64,000 nucleotides of DNA from Hemibagrus wyckioides (GCF_019097595.1 NC_080716.1:34864532-34928531); one strand, 5' to 3'. Numbered from the stretch's first letter, positions 24,101 to 57,814 are shown. Notes: a model not told the origin generated them from the letters alone. Numbers and translations: made by a program.

Positions 24101-27100
24101 TTTTGAAAAACAGAAAACAATGGCTTTGTTTTAAGGCACTTACATTCATGAATATAAAATTTGCCCAAAATGATGTACCTCTTCCATTAAAAAAACAAAA
24201 ATTATATCTTTATTATGTTATATTTTTAGAAAATTGATAAGACAGCTTGATTGAAGCTTTAAGCCACTTGAATGTATCAGACCAGAAGGCTTTACTGAAT
24301 GAACAGTCAAAGAATAAATGTACAGCTCAATATCAACTTCACAAAAGTTACAATTATTGGATGGATAGATATCATTAAATATTTTATAGTGTACTTCCTT
24401 GGCTTTGGGGGGTATGGGAAAGGAGAGAGACATGGTTCTTAATTTAAAATTAGAGCTTGATTTGGAAATTTATCTTGGGTCAATAAAATCCTTATTAATT
24501 TATTTGTCAGGCTGCACCTAATAAAATCTTGCCCATTTATTATTAAAGAAGGTAAATGAAGAGCTTCAGTTACACTGGGCACTGTATTACTGACCAACAG
24601 TATGAAGGCCTTTGGAATACAGTTCAATACCCTGTTATATTGCTTGTAATTACAATGAATATTATATTTTCTACAAAAAGTACTGTGATCCCTGAGAGCT
24701 AATCTTAAATATTATAGTTAAACTATCTCTGTAATATTACTCCTCACTGTTATTAGTGATAAATAACCATTAAACAAGTCTGAATTTGAAGATTTGTGTC
24801 TGTAAACTGTCATAGTCGTACATTTTGGAGTTGTACTCTAACAAACACAAAAAGTGTTCTGAATTACGTACAATTATTTCTGACAGTGATTTTATTCCAT
24901 ATAACTTTCTGTTTTCAGACATGTAAAACTCTTCAGGACAAAGGAGTTTATGTTGAACAGTTCTCCTGTAACATGAAAGCTGCATTTTTTAAAATATATA
25001 TATTTTATTAAAAGAGTGTGAAAATAGGTAGCTTAGTGAGAAAACTTATAATGTGAGAACTGTCCAAGGAATTTGGGACACATCCCCACAAGACAACTAG
25101 AGGTCAACTGAGCCCATATATTTTGAACTGTTTCTGTTGTGTTTTTGTTTCTAAAATAGTTTTATAATACAGTTTTTATAATTTTACACAAATCCTGCCC
25201 CATGCTGTAAAAATGGATATGTAATTTAGACTTGTAGTCACACTCATCTAACTACACTTTATAAGTGTTTTATCCATAGATCATGTTTGAAACTAATACT
25301 AACTTCATAGTTGGGCTTTTGTAAACAGGGCTGTGTTGTAAATGTATTTCTGACTGCTGACAAAATATTCTAGAAATAACACAAAACATCAGCTCATGCT
25401 CACCTCTTTCTACTTAACCCAGTTCTATTTTCTTTTACCAGTCACAATCACAAGTGTGGAAGTGCAATAATATTCCTTAGTGCTAAAAGAATTACAGCCT
25501 ACACTGTCCACTAGAGTTTAACTAGATCTAATTTTGGAGTGTGTGAGGATTTCTGGAGACACATGAAAATGTGCAATTAGATATTCATGAAAAGCTTCTT
25601 ACTGTGTATTAAGTAAAACTAGAAAAGAAATTGTTTTATTTCCTGTGTAACAGAGAGACCACAGGCAGTAGTGAGTGTATCTCCACAGAGCTGGCTGACT
25701 GAAGGAGACTCAGTGACCCTAAGCTGTGATGTTACAGACTCCTCTACAGACTGGACATTCAGCTGGTACACAGTTGTTCCCTACAGAGACGGCTTAACTG
25801 GAATAAATAATAATGGTGGCTATAGCGTGTATGTGGAGCTCCTCTCAGACAGCAGCAGAGGATCTGGAGGCAAATACACTCTCAGTCCTGCTGCTCTTAA
25901 ACACACAGGAGTTTATATGTGCAGAGGAGAGAGAGGAGAACCAGCCCTTCACTCACAGTACAGCAATCCACAGCCACTATGGATCACTGGTGAGGAAAAT
26001 TAACTGTTGTGTTGAAGTGTAGAATATAAAAGTGTGAATATAGGATTAGATCAATGCAGCATTTATTTATTCATATGTATAAGGCAGCTAAAGAGTCATA
26101 AGTGCTGGTAGAGGATTATTGTCATGATTTGCATTGTGTTCCACTGTATTTTGTGATGTCTCCACCCCTTTTCTTAGTGTAATTATTCTATCACAGATGA
26201 TGTAATGATGTCTTTGTAACCCACTATGCATTGCATTTTTTGGTATTAAGTCAATGCACTGCCCTGATTGCCTAATCATTTACAGTACAATCCCATGGAA
26301 TAATAAAACAATATTTGCTCTAAATTATATATTTATTTTGCTTTTAAGTTAAATCTCCCCCAGTCTCTATGATCATCAATCCCAGTAGAACTCAACACTT
26401 TACTAATGACTCTCTCTCACTGAGCTGTGAGGACCAGAGTAACTCTACTGGATGGACAGTGAGACGATACACACACAGTGAGAGAGTGTTAGATTGTTCA
26501 CACTGGGGATCAGTTACAGGATCTACATGTAACATCAGCTTCCTCTCCACATCCTACACTGGAGTTTACTGGTGTGAGTCTGAATCTGGAGAAAACAGTA
26601 ATCCTGTCCACATCACAGTGCATGGTGAGTCTTCATGTAGTGTGTTTAATGTTAAAGGAAATGGAAATTTAATTACAGATGAAGTTTAATTACAGATGAA
26701 TCAGAATTCCATCTTAGAAAAATTGACAATAGTTGTTTGCCCCTCAATACATTACCTGCAATTTCTATAATTCTGAGTAAGGATACCTGTGTTTTATTTT
26801 TTCAAACTGAATACAAATTTCCAGTTTCGAATAGATAATCAATAAGAGATGTAAAGGAACATTTTTAAATAGCTCTGTGTAATGGAGAGATTTAACAGAG
26901 TATTCAAATCCAAATCATGAAGCAGAAGAATAATATATTAATATTAAAATATTAATAATATTTGGGGGAGGGCACCCTCAAGTGGAAAAGGGTGGAGGTA
27001 AGCCAGATGGTGTTACACTTTGTTTATTCTGATTAATGTCGTGTGCTGCTTGGGCTCATATAAATATAAACATTCAAATAATTCAGCATTAATAAAACAT

Positions 27101-27467
27101 GATCATTATTTGGTTCTGCTTCAGGTCCATCAGGTGTAGAAGCTCCATTCTCAGTGCTCATGCTGATCTGTAGTGTGGTGACGGTCTCTCCGTATCTGCT
27201 GGTGACCATCATTCTGCTGCTCATATGTTACAGAGCTCAAGGTAAGAACTCTTTCAGTACGTCTCTACACTTCACATAACGAGTATCCTGACTTTAATTA
27301 CAAAACATTTTCACTTTAGGGAATGTAGAAAGTTGTTGACTTTTTAATAGCAAAAGTCAACACTTGAGTGTTAAAGCACATGAAATACACTAGACATGAC
27401 TTTTTAAATTTCTTTAACAGCTCACACTGATGAAGACAGAATTGAGAATGCCGCCATAGAGGAGTGA
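9344..27467 (+). CDS. Gene B: five-Ig-domain FcR-like/LITR-like receptor with short motif-free tail
   Basis: Nine inferred exons: 9344-9374, 18520-18555, 20032-20334, 22647-22919, 23555-23818, 25654-25989, 26349-26624, 27125-27241 and 27421-27467. All introns are phase 1 with GT/AG ends. Together they make 1683 nt, or 560 codons plus stop, with no frameshift. The signal peptide is split (MELSPLSVML joined to LLISLIPVAQAQ), followed by Ig domains of types beta, alpha, beta, gamma and delta, a TM segment, and AHTDEDRIENAAIEE. The tail has no tyrosine and the membrane span has no basic residue, so signalling would need another partner, or the protein may act as a decoy. Intron 1 is about 9.1 kb of transposons and repeats. 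A polyadenylation signal is at 28128. Exon choice is inferred; skipped or alternative exons are possible. Confidence 0.75.
9660..12327. repeat. Gene B intron 1: reiterated 5' modules, no exon seen
   Basis: Three diverged copies of a block with cacttctcattag..., gtgaccgtgttagaggc and gaagaggaggaggtgtgaag occur at about 9960-10120, 10880-11050 and 11450-11600. Another segment at 11180-11310 repeats the CT tract, the aggaagtg site (11259-11266) and the 5' UTR block of exon 1 but has no ATG exon. A TE-like phrase (ctggccactttatcagg) sits near 10300 and 11740. Confidence 0.7.
12328..13728 (+). mobile_element. Tc1-like DNA transposon, complete ends, dead transposase
   Basis: Terminal inverted repeats cactactcacaaaaagttaa / ttaactttttgtgagtagtg are flanked by TA on each side (12326-12327 and 13729-13730). 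Unit 2 at 38201-38220 shows the unoccupied site with a single TA. The 1401-bp element has plus-strand transposase remains with frameshifts. Confidence 0.9.
12626..13496 (+). pseudogene. Tc1 transposase remnant
   Basis: The N-terminal helix-turn-helix is recognisable (RPRPHLTTDQQYLAIVRLQT), as is the catalytic end with DDNAPAHRG and SPDLNPTENLW, the second D and the E of the DDE triad. Pieces lie in different frames with stops between, so no functional enzyme is encoded. Confidence 0.8.
13738..14157 (+). mobile_element. LTR-like retroelement piece
   Basis: Starts tcaggaacaggtggacag (tgtcagg in unit 2), has ctatgaatagggacc (ctataaatagggacc in unit 2, a good TATA box) and a polyadenylation signal aataaagcagtacttcatta. 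This promoter-then-polyA order fits a solo LTR of a Gypsy-type element. The copy at 38218-38573 lacks about 45 internal bases. A terminal repeat pair was not found, so the call is tentative. Confidence 0.4.
14160..15287. other. AT-rich intron sequence, nothing recognised
   Basis: Present only in unit 1. Unit 2 jumps from the LTR-like piece straight into the hAT at 38597/38598. No exon or TE end is visible. Confidence 0.5.
15296..17192 (-). mobile_element. hAT (Charlie-type) transposon, complete ends and 8-bp target duplication
   Basis: Ends are caggggttctcaacc and ggttgagaacccctg, flanked by a perfect 8-bp duplication gtttaaat (15288-15295, 17193-17200). The minus strand carries a decayed transposase related to the ZBED-like hAT group. 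Unit 2 keeps the right half (38598-39551). Confidence 0.9.
15487..16702 (-). pseudogene. hAT transposase remnant
   Basis: The longest minus-strand frame (15930-15487, 147 residues) includes STIYLCEAGFSAMTAIKSKH, the hAT C-terminal dimerisation region. Upstream, 16702-16179 contains ANCIGVCTDGVAVM and other catalytic-domain pieces in broken frames. Unit 2 keeps parts that this copy has lost, near 39010-39165. Confidence 0.8.
17385..18102. repeat. CA-rich minisatellite, private to unit 1
   Basis: About 718 bp of nested motifs: acacaacccacac, acacaacctacac and catacgtac, forming higher-order units of roughly 30-50 bp. Flanks are ...aaattaaacatttt and aacattttgcctgggcaatg; unit 2 has ...aaattaaacattttgcctgggcaatg with nothing between (39705-39732). 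Long Cys/Val-rich open frames here are repeat artefacts. Confidence 0.95.
18520..18555 (+). CDS. Gene B exon 2, second half of signal peptide
   Basis: A 36-nt phase 1-1 exon after cctttttag, encoding LLISLIPVAQAQ, donor g|gtgatt. It completes the leader begun in exon 1; a cleavage site after AQA is plausible. The homologue 44352-44387 in gene C reads ...AQAE. Confidence 0.75.
18932..19112 (+). pseudogene. Degenerate alpha-type Ig exon in gene B intron
   Basis: Matches the middle and 3' part of gene C exon 44811-45104 (ggaggaggagacactcag, agttcagaatctggtctgtt, ctcagagatcag). The acceptor and first cysteine region are gone, the block with the second cysteine (TYTCRG in C) is deleted, and no donor remains. 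The flanking intron stays homologous. Confidence 0.8.
20032..20334 (+). CDS. Gene B Ig exon 1 (beta type)
   Basis: A 101-codon phase 1-1 exon. Cysteines are in TLSCELQ and TEYKCHAG, with Trp in FEWYKNN. A Tyr-rich insertion (YYSYYNNGYYF) lies after the second cysteine, longer than in the sister exons 23555-23818, 51125-51403 and 53409-53687; length variation there suggests a variable loop. Confidence 0.8.
21101..21132. repeat. (GT)n microsatellite
   Basis: About 16 perfect GT units within a gene B intron. Confidence 0.95.
21300..22510 (-). mobile_element. Decayed Tc1-like transposon, minus strand
   Basis: The minus strand (22121-21915) encodes SKQHRTTATKVRVELNIHLK and QKTWCHDHKTW, typical of the helix-turn-helix to linker part of a fish Tc1 transposase; the rest is in broken frames. 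The likely right end is attattttgtccaatccctg near 22480-22500. The left terminal repeat was not found. Confidence 0.65.
22647..22919 (+). CDS. Gene B Ig exon 2 (alpha type)
   Basis: A 91-codon phase 1-1 exon. Cysteines are in TLRCDIQ and KYTCRGA, with Trp in YSWYKDA. It ends SDAVTLTVSG, like gene C exon 44811-45104, the alpha-type homologue. It is placed between two beta exons, unlike gene C where alpha comes first. Confidence 0.8.
23555..23818 (+). CDS. Gene B Ig exon 3 (beta type)
   Basis: An 88-codon phase 1-1 exon. Cysteines are in TLSCELQ and TEYQCKA, with Trp in FQWYKNN. It is the shortest beta exon in the window and lacks the Tyr-rich loop of 20032-20334. An NYS sequon is present. Confidence 0.8.
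24180..24640 (-). mobile_element. LINE-1-type fragment, C-terminal region, minus strand
   Basis: The minus strand gives KAKEVHYKIFNDIYPSN and NCNFCEVDIE, the characteristic end of fish L1-type ORF2, with upstream pieces in other frames. It is a relic within a gene B intron. Confidence 0.6.
25654..25989 (+). CDS. Gene B Ig exon 4 (gamma type)
   Basis: A 112-codon phase 1-1 exon, longer than the others. Cysteines are in TLSCDVT and VYMCRGE, with Trp in FSWYTVV. It differs from gene C exon 54284-54619 at only six residues; two of these are Lys here and Asn there, and create sequons in C. Confidence 0.82.
26349..26624 (+). CDS. Gene B Ig exon 5 (delta type)
   Basis: A 92-codon phase 1-1 exon, almost identical to 132-407 and 54928-55203. 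It has two cysteine pairs (SLSCED/YWCES, VLDC/GSTC). The NPVNIT sequon of A and C is NPVHIT here. Confidence 0.82.
27125..27241 (+). CDS. Gene B transmembrane exon (TM-b)
   Basis: A 39-codon phase 1-1 exon, unrelated by eye to the TM exon of A and C. A short GPSGVEAP stalk leads into a hydrophobic run from SVLMLICSVV to LLLICY. No charged residue is inside the span. Confidence 0.7.
27421..27467 (+). CDS. Gene B terminal coding exon, short acidic tail
   Basis: After tctttaacag the exon encodes AHTDEDRIENAAIEE and stops at 27465-27467. There is no tyrosine and hence no ITIM, ITAM or YxN site. 3' UTR follows. Confidence 0.7.
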
Positions 27468-28133
27468 GCAAAGTTCATCTATAAAAATTGGATGCATTTA
27501 CGGAAAAATAATATCTTATAATATTTATAATAATATAATTTCTTGTTCTTTATGGTTTTGTGTTGATTTTAAATAATTCTGATTTCTCATTTTCATGTCC
27601 TGCTGTTATTTGCTCAGCATCTTATAGACACCCTCACTGTTCTGAATGGATTTGTTTAGCTAAAGCCTGTAAACCTCCTCATGAGGTGAAAGTGATCATG
27701 TGTGTAGTGTTCAATAAGCCCTACATCCAGCTTTGTATGCAATATAAAAACAAGTTTATTGACTGTTATCTGAAATATGGAGTGAAATATGGTGCTGAAC
27801 TAATATTGTGTTTTGTGTTTTCTGAGTATTAATTCTACCTCTACTGTAGTTCTACTGCTGTAGTTTTATTTTATTTCTTTATGAGATATTCTCTAGTTAA
27901 ATAACGAGTAGACTTAAAATCTCAGTTAGAATCTGATGTTAGATTTGTGTGACTTTTCAGCTGTGTGAACTTTAATTGTAGTTGTTTGAGGAGATTTATG
28001 AATGAAATGTTTTATCAGTTAAATAAATACATCATTATCAGTTCACTGCTGCTATATTGTTGTCTTTTCATTGTCTCATAATGTTTCTTGTCTCCTGCTG
28101 TAACATTGGAATAACCTCCATGGGATTAATAAA
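27468..28133 (+). other. Gene B 3' UTR with polyadenylation signal
   Basis: No coding content recognised. AATAAA at 28128-28133 is the likely polyadenylation signal, followed by tttta-rich sequence. Confidence 0.5.
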
Positions 28134-28369
28134 GTTTTATCTTAAAGACAGATAACTCGATCCTGCAGTATTATTCAGTGTCAGTAGAGGATCTCAGTGC
28201 AGTAAAGGTCAGGAGTAAATGAGGAATCAAACAGAAGTGTTATTACTCTTTCTGCATGTCTACACACTGGTACACTGATGTACAGGACTAACACAACACT
28301 GAAAACCAATCAGGAAATCAACATTACAGCCAATCAAAAGCTACTTATGAAGTGAAGTACATGGTTTCA

Positions 28370-28565
28370 GTGTAAAACTCTGCTAGAAAACATCATCATA
28401 AGTGCATTTCTTCCCAGTCCTGGCAGAGGGAGTAAGACAGTCAGGGTTAGAGGTTTGTAAATCAAGCTTAGACCTAAATCAGTGTTGTATATGAGCACTA
28501 ACACGGTCTACAGAATTGGGGTGAATTGTTGCTAGATGTCTGCAGTGAAGAACATCACACACTTC
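28370..28565. repeat. Intergenic block repeated at 62780-62990
   Basis: Near-identical to 62780-62990 (ttcccagtcctggcagaggg ... gatgtctgcagtgaagaaca). It borders the start of duplication unit 2, and near 62.8 kb heralds another unit. Confidence 0.85.
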
Positions 28566-28613
28566 TTCTAGCGGACGTCATTAACTGGGACTCCAAGTCA
28601 CTGGTGTTTAGTC

Positions 28614-28880
28614 AAGTAGCTTTTATTGTATTTGAAGCACATACAGCTGGTACAGTACACAGTAACATGAAACAACGTTCCTCCAGGACCATGGTGCTAC
28701 ATAAAACACACAACTACAGGAGACAACACAGAACTAAGTTCATTACACAGACCTACACAGTACTACATAAAGTGCATGTGTGTAAACAGTGCAAGACAGT
28801 ACAGTACAGTACAATAACTGACCAGGGACAGTGCAGCACTGACCACTACACAGTTTTGTAATGAATAAAGTGCAATAGTA
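28614..28880 (-). mobile_element. LINE 3' UTR fragment (copy of 6235-6500)
   Basis: Almost base-identical duplicate of the L2-like 3' fragment in unit 1. Confidence 0.6.
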
Positions 28881-29215
28881 AAATGCTGTGGATGTAAACA
28901 CAATACACAGTTAACAGAAAAACAGATCATTGTGTTTTATTGTTGTTGCAGCAGTCTACAAATAGAATTACAGTATCTCACAAAAGTGTGTACACCCCTC
29001 ACATTTTTGTAAATATTTTATTATATCTTTTCATGTGACAACACTGAAGAAATGACCCTCTGCTACAATGTAAAGTAGTGAGTGTACAGCCTGTATAACA
29101 GTGTAAATTTGCTGTCCCCTCAAAATAACTCAACACACAGCCATTAATGTCTAAACCGTTGGCAACAAAAGTGACTACACCCCTAAGTGGAAATGTCCAA
29201 ATTGGGCCCAAAGTG

Positions 29216-30233
29216 TCAATATTTCATGTGGCCACCATTATTTTCCAGCACTGCCTTAACCCTCTTGGGCATGGAGTTCACCAGAGCTTCACAGGTTGCC
29301 ACTGGAGTCCTCTTCCACACCTCCATGATGACATCACAGAGCTGGTGGATGTTAGAGACCTTGTGCTCCCCCACCTTCCGTTTGAGGATGCCCCACAGAT
29401 GCTCAATAGGGTTTAGGTCTGGAGACATACTTGGCCAGTCCATCACCTTTACCCTCAGCTTCTTTAGCAAGGCAGTGGTCATCTTGGAGGTGTGTTTGGG
29501 GTCGTTATCATGTTGGACTACTGCCCTGCGGCCCAGTCTCTGAAGGGAGGGGATCATGCTCTGCTTCAGTATGTCACAGTACATGTTGGCATTCATGATT
29601 CCCTCAATGAACTGTAGCTCCTCAGTGCCGGCAGCACTCATGCAGGCCCAGACCATGACACTCCCACCACCATGCTTGACTGTAGGCAAGACACACTTGT
29701 CTTTGTACTCCTCACCTGGTTGCTGCCACACACGCTTGACACCATCTGAACAAAATACTTTTATCTTGGTCTCATCGGACCACAGGACATGGTTCCAGTA
29801 ATCCATGTCCTTAGTCTGCTTATCTTCAGCAAACTGTAGGCTTTCTTGTGCATCATCTTTAGTAGAGGCTTCCTTCTGGGAGACAGCCATGCAGACCAAT
29901 TTGATGCAGTGTGTGGCGTATGGTCTGAGCACTGACAGGCTGACCCCCCACCCCTTCAACCTCTGCAGCAATGCTGGCAGCACTCATACGTCTATTTCCC
30001 AAAGACAACCTCTGGATATGACACTGAGCACGTGCACTCAACTTCTTTGGTGGACCATGGCGAGGCCTGCTCTGAGTGGAACCTGTCCTGTAAAACCGCT
30101 GTATGGTCTTGCCCACCATGCTGCAGCTCAGTTTCAGGGTCTTGGCAATCTTCTTATAGCCTAGGCCATCTTTATGTAGAGCAACAATTCTTTTATTCAG
30201 ATCCTCAGAGAGTTCTTTGCCATGAGGTGCCAT
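29216..30233 (-). pseudogene. Tc1 transposase of the outer element, one frameshift
   Basis: Two minus-strand frames cover a full-length transposase: 30233-29859 (starts MAPHGKELSEDLNKRI, paired-like DNA-binding half) and 29983-29216 (DDE half with LWSDETK, QHDNDPKHTSK and [11 protein letters not shown]). They change frame near 29860-29900. The catalytic residues are visible, but the frame break disables the gene as it stands. Confidence 0.88.
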
Positions 30234-30452
30234 GTTGAACTTCCAGTGACCAGTATGAGAGGGTGTGAGAGTGATAACACCAAATTTAACACACCTGCTC
30301 CCCAGTCACACCTGAGACCTTGTAACACTAACAAGTCACATGACACCGGGGAGGGTAAATGGCTAATTGGGCCCAATTTGGACATTTCCACTTAGGGGTG
30401 TAGTCACTTTAGTTGCCAACAGTTTAGACATTAATGGCTGTGTGTTGAGTTA

Positions 30453-31700
30453 CACTATATTGCCAAAAGTATTCGCTCACCCATCCAAATAATCAGAATC
30501 AGGTGTTCCAATCACTTCCATGGCCACAGGTGTATAAAATCAAGCACCTAGGCATGCAGACTGTTTTTACAAACATTTGTGAAAGAATGGGTCGATCTCA
30601 GGAGCTCAGTGAATTCCAGCGTGGAACTGTGATAGGATGCCACCTGTGCAACAAATCCAGTCGTGAAATTTCCTCGCTCCTAAATATTCCACAGTCAACT
30701 GTCAGCTGTATTATAAGAACGTGGAAGTGTTTGGGAACGACAGCAACTCAGCCACGAAGTGGTAGGCCACGTAAACTGACGGAGCGGGGTCAGCGGATGC
30801 TGAGGCGCATAGTGCGAAGAGGTCGCCAACTTTCTGCAGAGTCAATCGCTACAGACCTCCAAACTTCATGTGGCCTTCAGATTAGCTCAAGAACAGTGCG
30901 CAGAGATCTTCATGGAATGGGTTTCCATGGCCGAGCAGCTGCATCCAAGCCATACATCACCAAGTGCAATACAAAGCGTCGGATGCAGTGGTGTAAAGCA
31001 CGCCGCCACTGGACTCTAGAGCAGTGGAGACGCGTTCTCTGGAGTGACGAATCGCGCTTCTCCATCTGGCAATCTGATGGACAAGTCTGGGTTTGGCGGT
31101 TGCCAGGAGAACGGTACTTGTCTGACTGCATTGTGCCAAGTGTAAAGTTTGGTGGAGGGGGGATTATGGTGTGGGGTTGTTTTTCAGGAGCTGGGCTTGG
31201 CCCCTTAGTTCCAGTGAAAGGAACTCTGAATGCTTCAGCATACCAAGACATTTTGGACAATTCCATGCTCCCAACTTTGTGGGAACAGTTTGGAGCTGGC
31301 CCCTTCCTCTTCCAACATGACTGTGCACCAGTGACCAAAGCAAGGTCCATAAAGACATGGATGACAGAGTCTGGTGTGGATGAACTTGACTGGCCTGCAC
31401 AGAGTCCTGACCTCAACCCGATAGAACACCTTTGGGATGAATTAGAGCGGAGACTGAGAGCCAGGCCTTCTCGTCCAACATCAGTGTGTGACCTCACGAA
31501 TGCGCTTCTGGAAGAACGGTCAAAAATTCCCATAAACACACTCCTAAACCTTGTGGACAGCCTTCCCAGAAGAGTTTAAGCTGTTATAGCTGCAAAGGGT
31601 GGACCGACGTCATATTGAACCCTATGGATTAGGAATGGGATGTCACTTAAGTTCATATGCGAGTCAAGGCAGGTGAGCGAATACTTTTGGCAATATAGTG
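30453..31700 (+). mobile_element. Inner Tc1-like transposon, 1248 bp, apparently recent
   Basis: Perfect ends cactatattgccaaaagtat and its complement are flanked by TA at 30451-30452 and 31701-31702. It sits in the right inverted repeat of the outer Tc1, so it is the younger insertion. Confidence 0.93.
30587..31579 (+). CDS. Tc1-family transposase, uninterrupted
   Basis: 330 codons from [13 protein letters not shown], the usual Tc1 start; the frame is open further upstream but that ATG (30503) lies just past the terminal repeat. It shows an N-terminal paired-like helix-turn-helix, a GRPRK-type AT-hook (about residues 58-62), then [18 protein letters not shown] and [14 protein letters not shown] as the D, D and E of the triad. 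This length is normal for Tc1 transposases. The residue after CAPV is Thr where related elements usually have His, so activity is uncertain despite the intact frame. Confidence 0.9.
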   Translation: MGRSQELSEFQRGTVIGCHLCNKSSREISSLLNIPQSTVSCIIRTWKCLGTTATQPRSGRPRKLTERGQRMLRRIVRRGRQLSAESIATDLQTSCGLQISSRTVRRDLHGMGFHGRAAASKPYITKCNTKRRMQWCKARRHWTLEQWRRVLWSDESRFSIWQSDGQVWVWRLPGERYLSDCIVPSVKFGGGGIMVWGCFSGAGLGPLVPVKGTLNASAYQDILDNSMLPTLWEQFGAGPFLFQHDCAPVTKARSIKTWMTESGVDELDWPAQSPDLNPIEHLWDELERRLRARPSRPTSVCDLTNALLEERSKIPINTLLNLVDSLPRRV

Positions 31701-31932
31701 TATATTGAGGGGACAGTAAATTTACACTGTTATACAGGCTGTACACTCACTACTTTACATTGGAGCAGAGTGTCATTTCTTCAGTGTTGTCACATGAAAA
31801 GATATAATAAAATATTTACAAAAATGTGAGGGGTGTAGTCACTTTTGTGAGATACTGTATTTGCAAAAATTGTAGAGGGAGTGTAATGATGTACAGTTCA
31901 GCAAGTGTGTGTGTGTGTGTGAAAACTGAAAA

Positions 31933-32074
31933 TTAACTCGCACTACAGTCGATAACAATTAATAAATAAACACCAATCCCTCTCTCTCTCACTGCTGCAT
32001 GATTAAGGAGATCTGAAGCATGTTGTTTGATCGTCTCCTCGGCTGCGTCTTTGCTCCATTTCATTACTGCAGCT
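31933..32074 (-). other. Candidate minus-strand exon (copy of 6706-6845)
   Basis: Same acceptor and open frame as in unit 1, with KDAAEET in place of KDTAEET and a different C-terminal end. Unidentified. Confidence 0.2.
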
Positions 32075-32189
32075 GCAAGAGAGGAAAAAGAAACAATTCT
32101 ATATAGACCATTTCATAAATGTAAACAATAACAAACACAATAATGGCACATTCACCTATTTCAAACGTAATTATTTTCTGTGTTCAGAA

Positions 32190-32900
32190 ATGTCTCTGAA
32201 GGTGAGGTGAAGTTTGTTGCCATGTTGCTGTGAACTCTATGGGGCTATTAGCGATCTGCAGAATGCTGACCCCGACGGTCTGTTTATTATCGCCGGAGAA
32301 GTCTCAAATCAGTACTCTCTAAATTCTATGGACATGTGGACTTAACACGCTGGATCTTGTTTACACAAACATTCCTGGCACGTCCCATGCGGAGCCCCGC
32401 CCCCACCTCGGCTACTCAGACCACATCTATGTTATGTTACTTCCAGCATACAGACCGCTGGTCAGACGCTCTAAACCGGTTCTGAAACAGTAGAAAACCT
32501 GGTCAGCAGGAGACACCTCTGCTCTTCAGGACTGTTTTGAGTTCACTGACTGGAATATGTTCAGGGAGGCTGCAACAAATGGAGACTATCAACTTGGAGG
32601 AGAACACGGCATCAGTGACCGGCTACATCGACAAGTGTACTGATGACATGACCGTCTCCAAGACCATCACCACACACTCCAACCAGAAGCCGTGGATGAC
32701 CGCAAAGGTGCTGCTGAAGTCTAGAGACTCCACCTTCAGATCAGGGGACAAGACGGCCTTAAAAACAGCAAGAGCCAAACTGTCCCAAGTCACAAAAGAG
32801 ACAAAGAGCACATGTCCAGAGAATCCACGGCCACTATAAGGACAGTGGAGATACCCAGCACATGTGGCAGGACATACAGGTGATCACCAACTACAAGACA
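32190..32900 (+). mobile_element. L2-like LINE fragment (copy of 6990-7660)
   Basis: Same broken frames, including [19 protein letters not shown]. Dead in both units. Confidence 0.7.
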
Positions 32901-34489
32901 ACATCACCTGTCTGTGACTCCTCAACACCCACAACTGAACTGTACTGAACACACACACACACACACAACTGTGTAACAAGTGGTTCTCCTGTTACTGCTT
33001 TATTTTAAGACTTTTCCTCAAATCCACCGTGAAAACTAAACACAGTAAAAACAAAACACAACAAACACATTATCTTGACACACAGTGAAAGCGTGAGGAA
33101 CAGAAGCAATGGCAGTTTACAGACAGAAAATACAGACAAATAAACAAATACCTCGTTGGCTGCATGCTGTGAGAAAGGGAAATAGTCTTTAAATCTTCTT
33201 TATGATAATTTAAAGTTCTTTTTATGACTAGAATAAACTTTTATCAGAGCATCCATAATGTCCGTGCTTACCGCTAACTTTCTTCACTAAAAACCCTCCC
33301 GCTAAATCAGCATCTGCACGAGACCGGGAACCGAGGCTTCAAAATAAAAGTCCCGCAACATACAACAAAAAAACAATCTATAAAGGTAAAAATAACAAAC
33401 ACAGCTTAACTTCAATTACAAAATTGATTTTTATAAAAATGTAAACAAAATACATAAACTGAATAAACAATATTAAAGGCAGCAGATGCACATCTATCCA
33501 ACAGCTAGCTTTGTCCCATCATGGTAACTAGCTACCGTTAGCTAAACGCTGGTTTCAGTCAGAGTTAGCGTTAGGAGCTAACCGGGCATTACTTTAGAAA
33601 ACTGCCATAGCAGAAGAAAATATTCCCAACTGTAACGGTGCCGTTAGCTCGTTTCTGCTTGATTTAACATGACCGTCATGTAGGACGGCTAACGTGCTAG
33701 CTAGCTAACCTGGCACCAACATTTCTAGCTAGCTAACATTAGCCCTAATGCTAGCTCGACGTGTTAGTTGACTAGCGCTTAGTTATTTAGACAAAGCTTG
33801 TTCAGTCTCTTCTGCTAACGTTACAGTTGTGAGGATTTTCTTCTGCTGTGGCAGTTTTCAAAAGTAATGCCGGTGTTGTGTCCAACTCTGTTTGGGGATC
33901 TGTTTCCCCCTAGCCCCGCCCCCGGACATACTTTCTTCCAGAAGTCTACAATATAAAGCTAACACTAAGTACATTTATAATCGGAACTTAGTTGATCTTA
34001 CCTTAAGTGTCTTCAACTATCTGGATGAGTTGTGACTTTTGTCTTGCTGTAACACGGTCCTGACAAGAGCAGAACATCACATGGACTACAAGCAGGAGAC
34101 TCGAGCGTGGAGGCTGTCTGATCTGAACTGCGCATGCGCGAGCATTTTTGGTCAGCTAGGTACAGCAACCCCTCTTGGACAAACTCGTTGACCTGCAGAA
34201 AAACGTTTTTTCCCTAGTTATGAGCACATTTGCTTAAGCGAAACAGCGATTTTTAGTTCAGTTTATGAAAGTTTCAAAAATAATTGCCAAAGCATCAAAT
34301 TTGTCCAAAAAGATTAGAGAATTTGAACATTCATTGAACGTTCAGATATCAAATTCCTGCACCTGTCTTACACATCCCCAGACATCCAAAACTCCTATCC
34401 AGATGTTTGAATATTGAACTGCATATCTACATAGAAGTCATAGTGGGTCATAATGGGTCATAGTCAGACATTGTGGTCGCACACTCTCT

Positions 34490-34586
34490 CTCTCTGTGTC
34501 TCTATTAGAACACAGGAAGTGGTAAAGTGGTAAAGCTTTAACTCACACCTCTGCTCTGTCAGTCAGTCAGTCATTAGAGGGACAGG
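34490..34586 (+). promoter_or_regulatory. Gene C promoter/5' UTR with ETS site
   Basis: CT tract, then aggaagtg at 34514-34521, the conserved 5' UTR and start context, matching the gene B promoter. The CT tract is shorter and gtggtaaa is duplicated. Confidence 0.45.

Positions 34587-57792
<23,206 letters not shown>

Positions 57793-57814
<22 letters not shown>

Larger units (their letters stand above)
28971..31857 (-). mobile_element. Tc1-like transposon with long inverted repeats, interrupted by a second Tc1
   Basis: Ends cagtatctcacaaaagtg and cacttttgtgagatactg are flanked by TA (28969-28970, 31858-31859). Inverted repeats extend about 230 bp. Without the inner element it is about 1.64 kb. 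It is absent from the paralogous site in unit 1 near 6590, so it inserted after the duplication or was lost from unit 1. Confidence 0.92.

Noticed and set aside
30910..31539. 209-codon minus-strand frame opposite the inner Tc1 transposase
   Set aside because: Shadow of the real transposase on the other strand.
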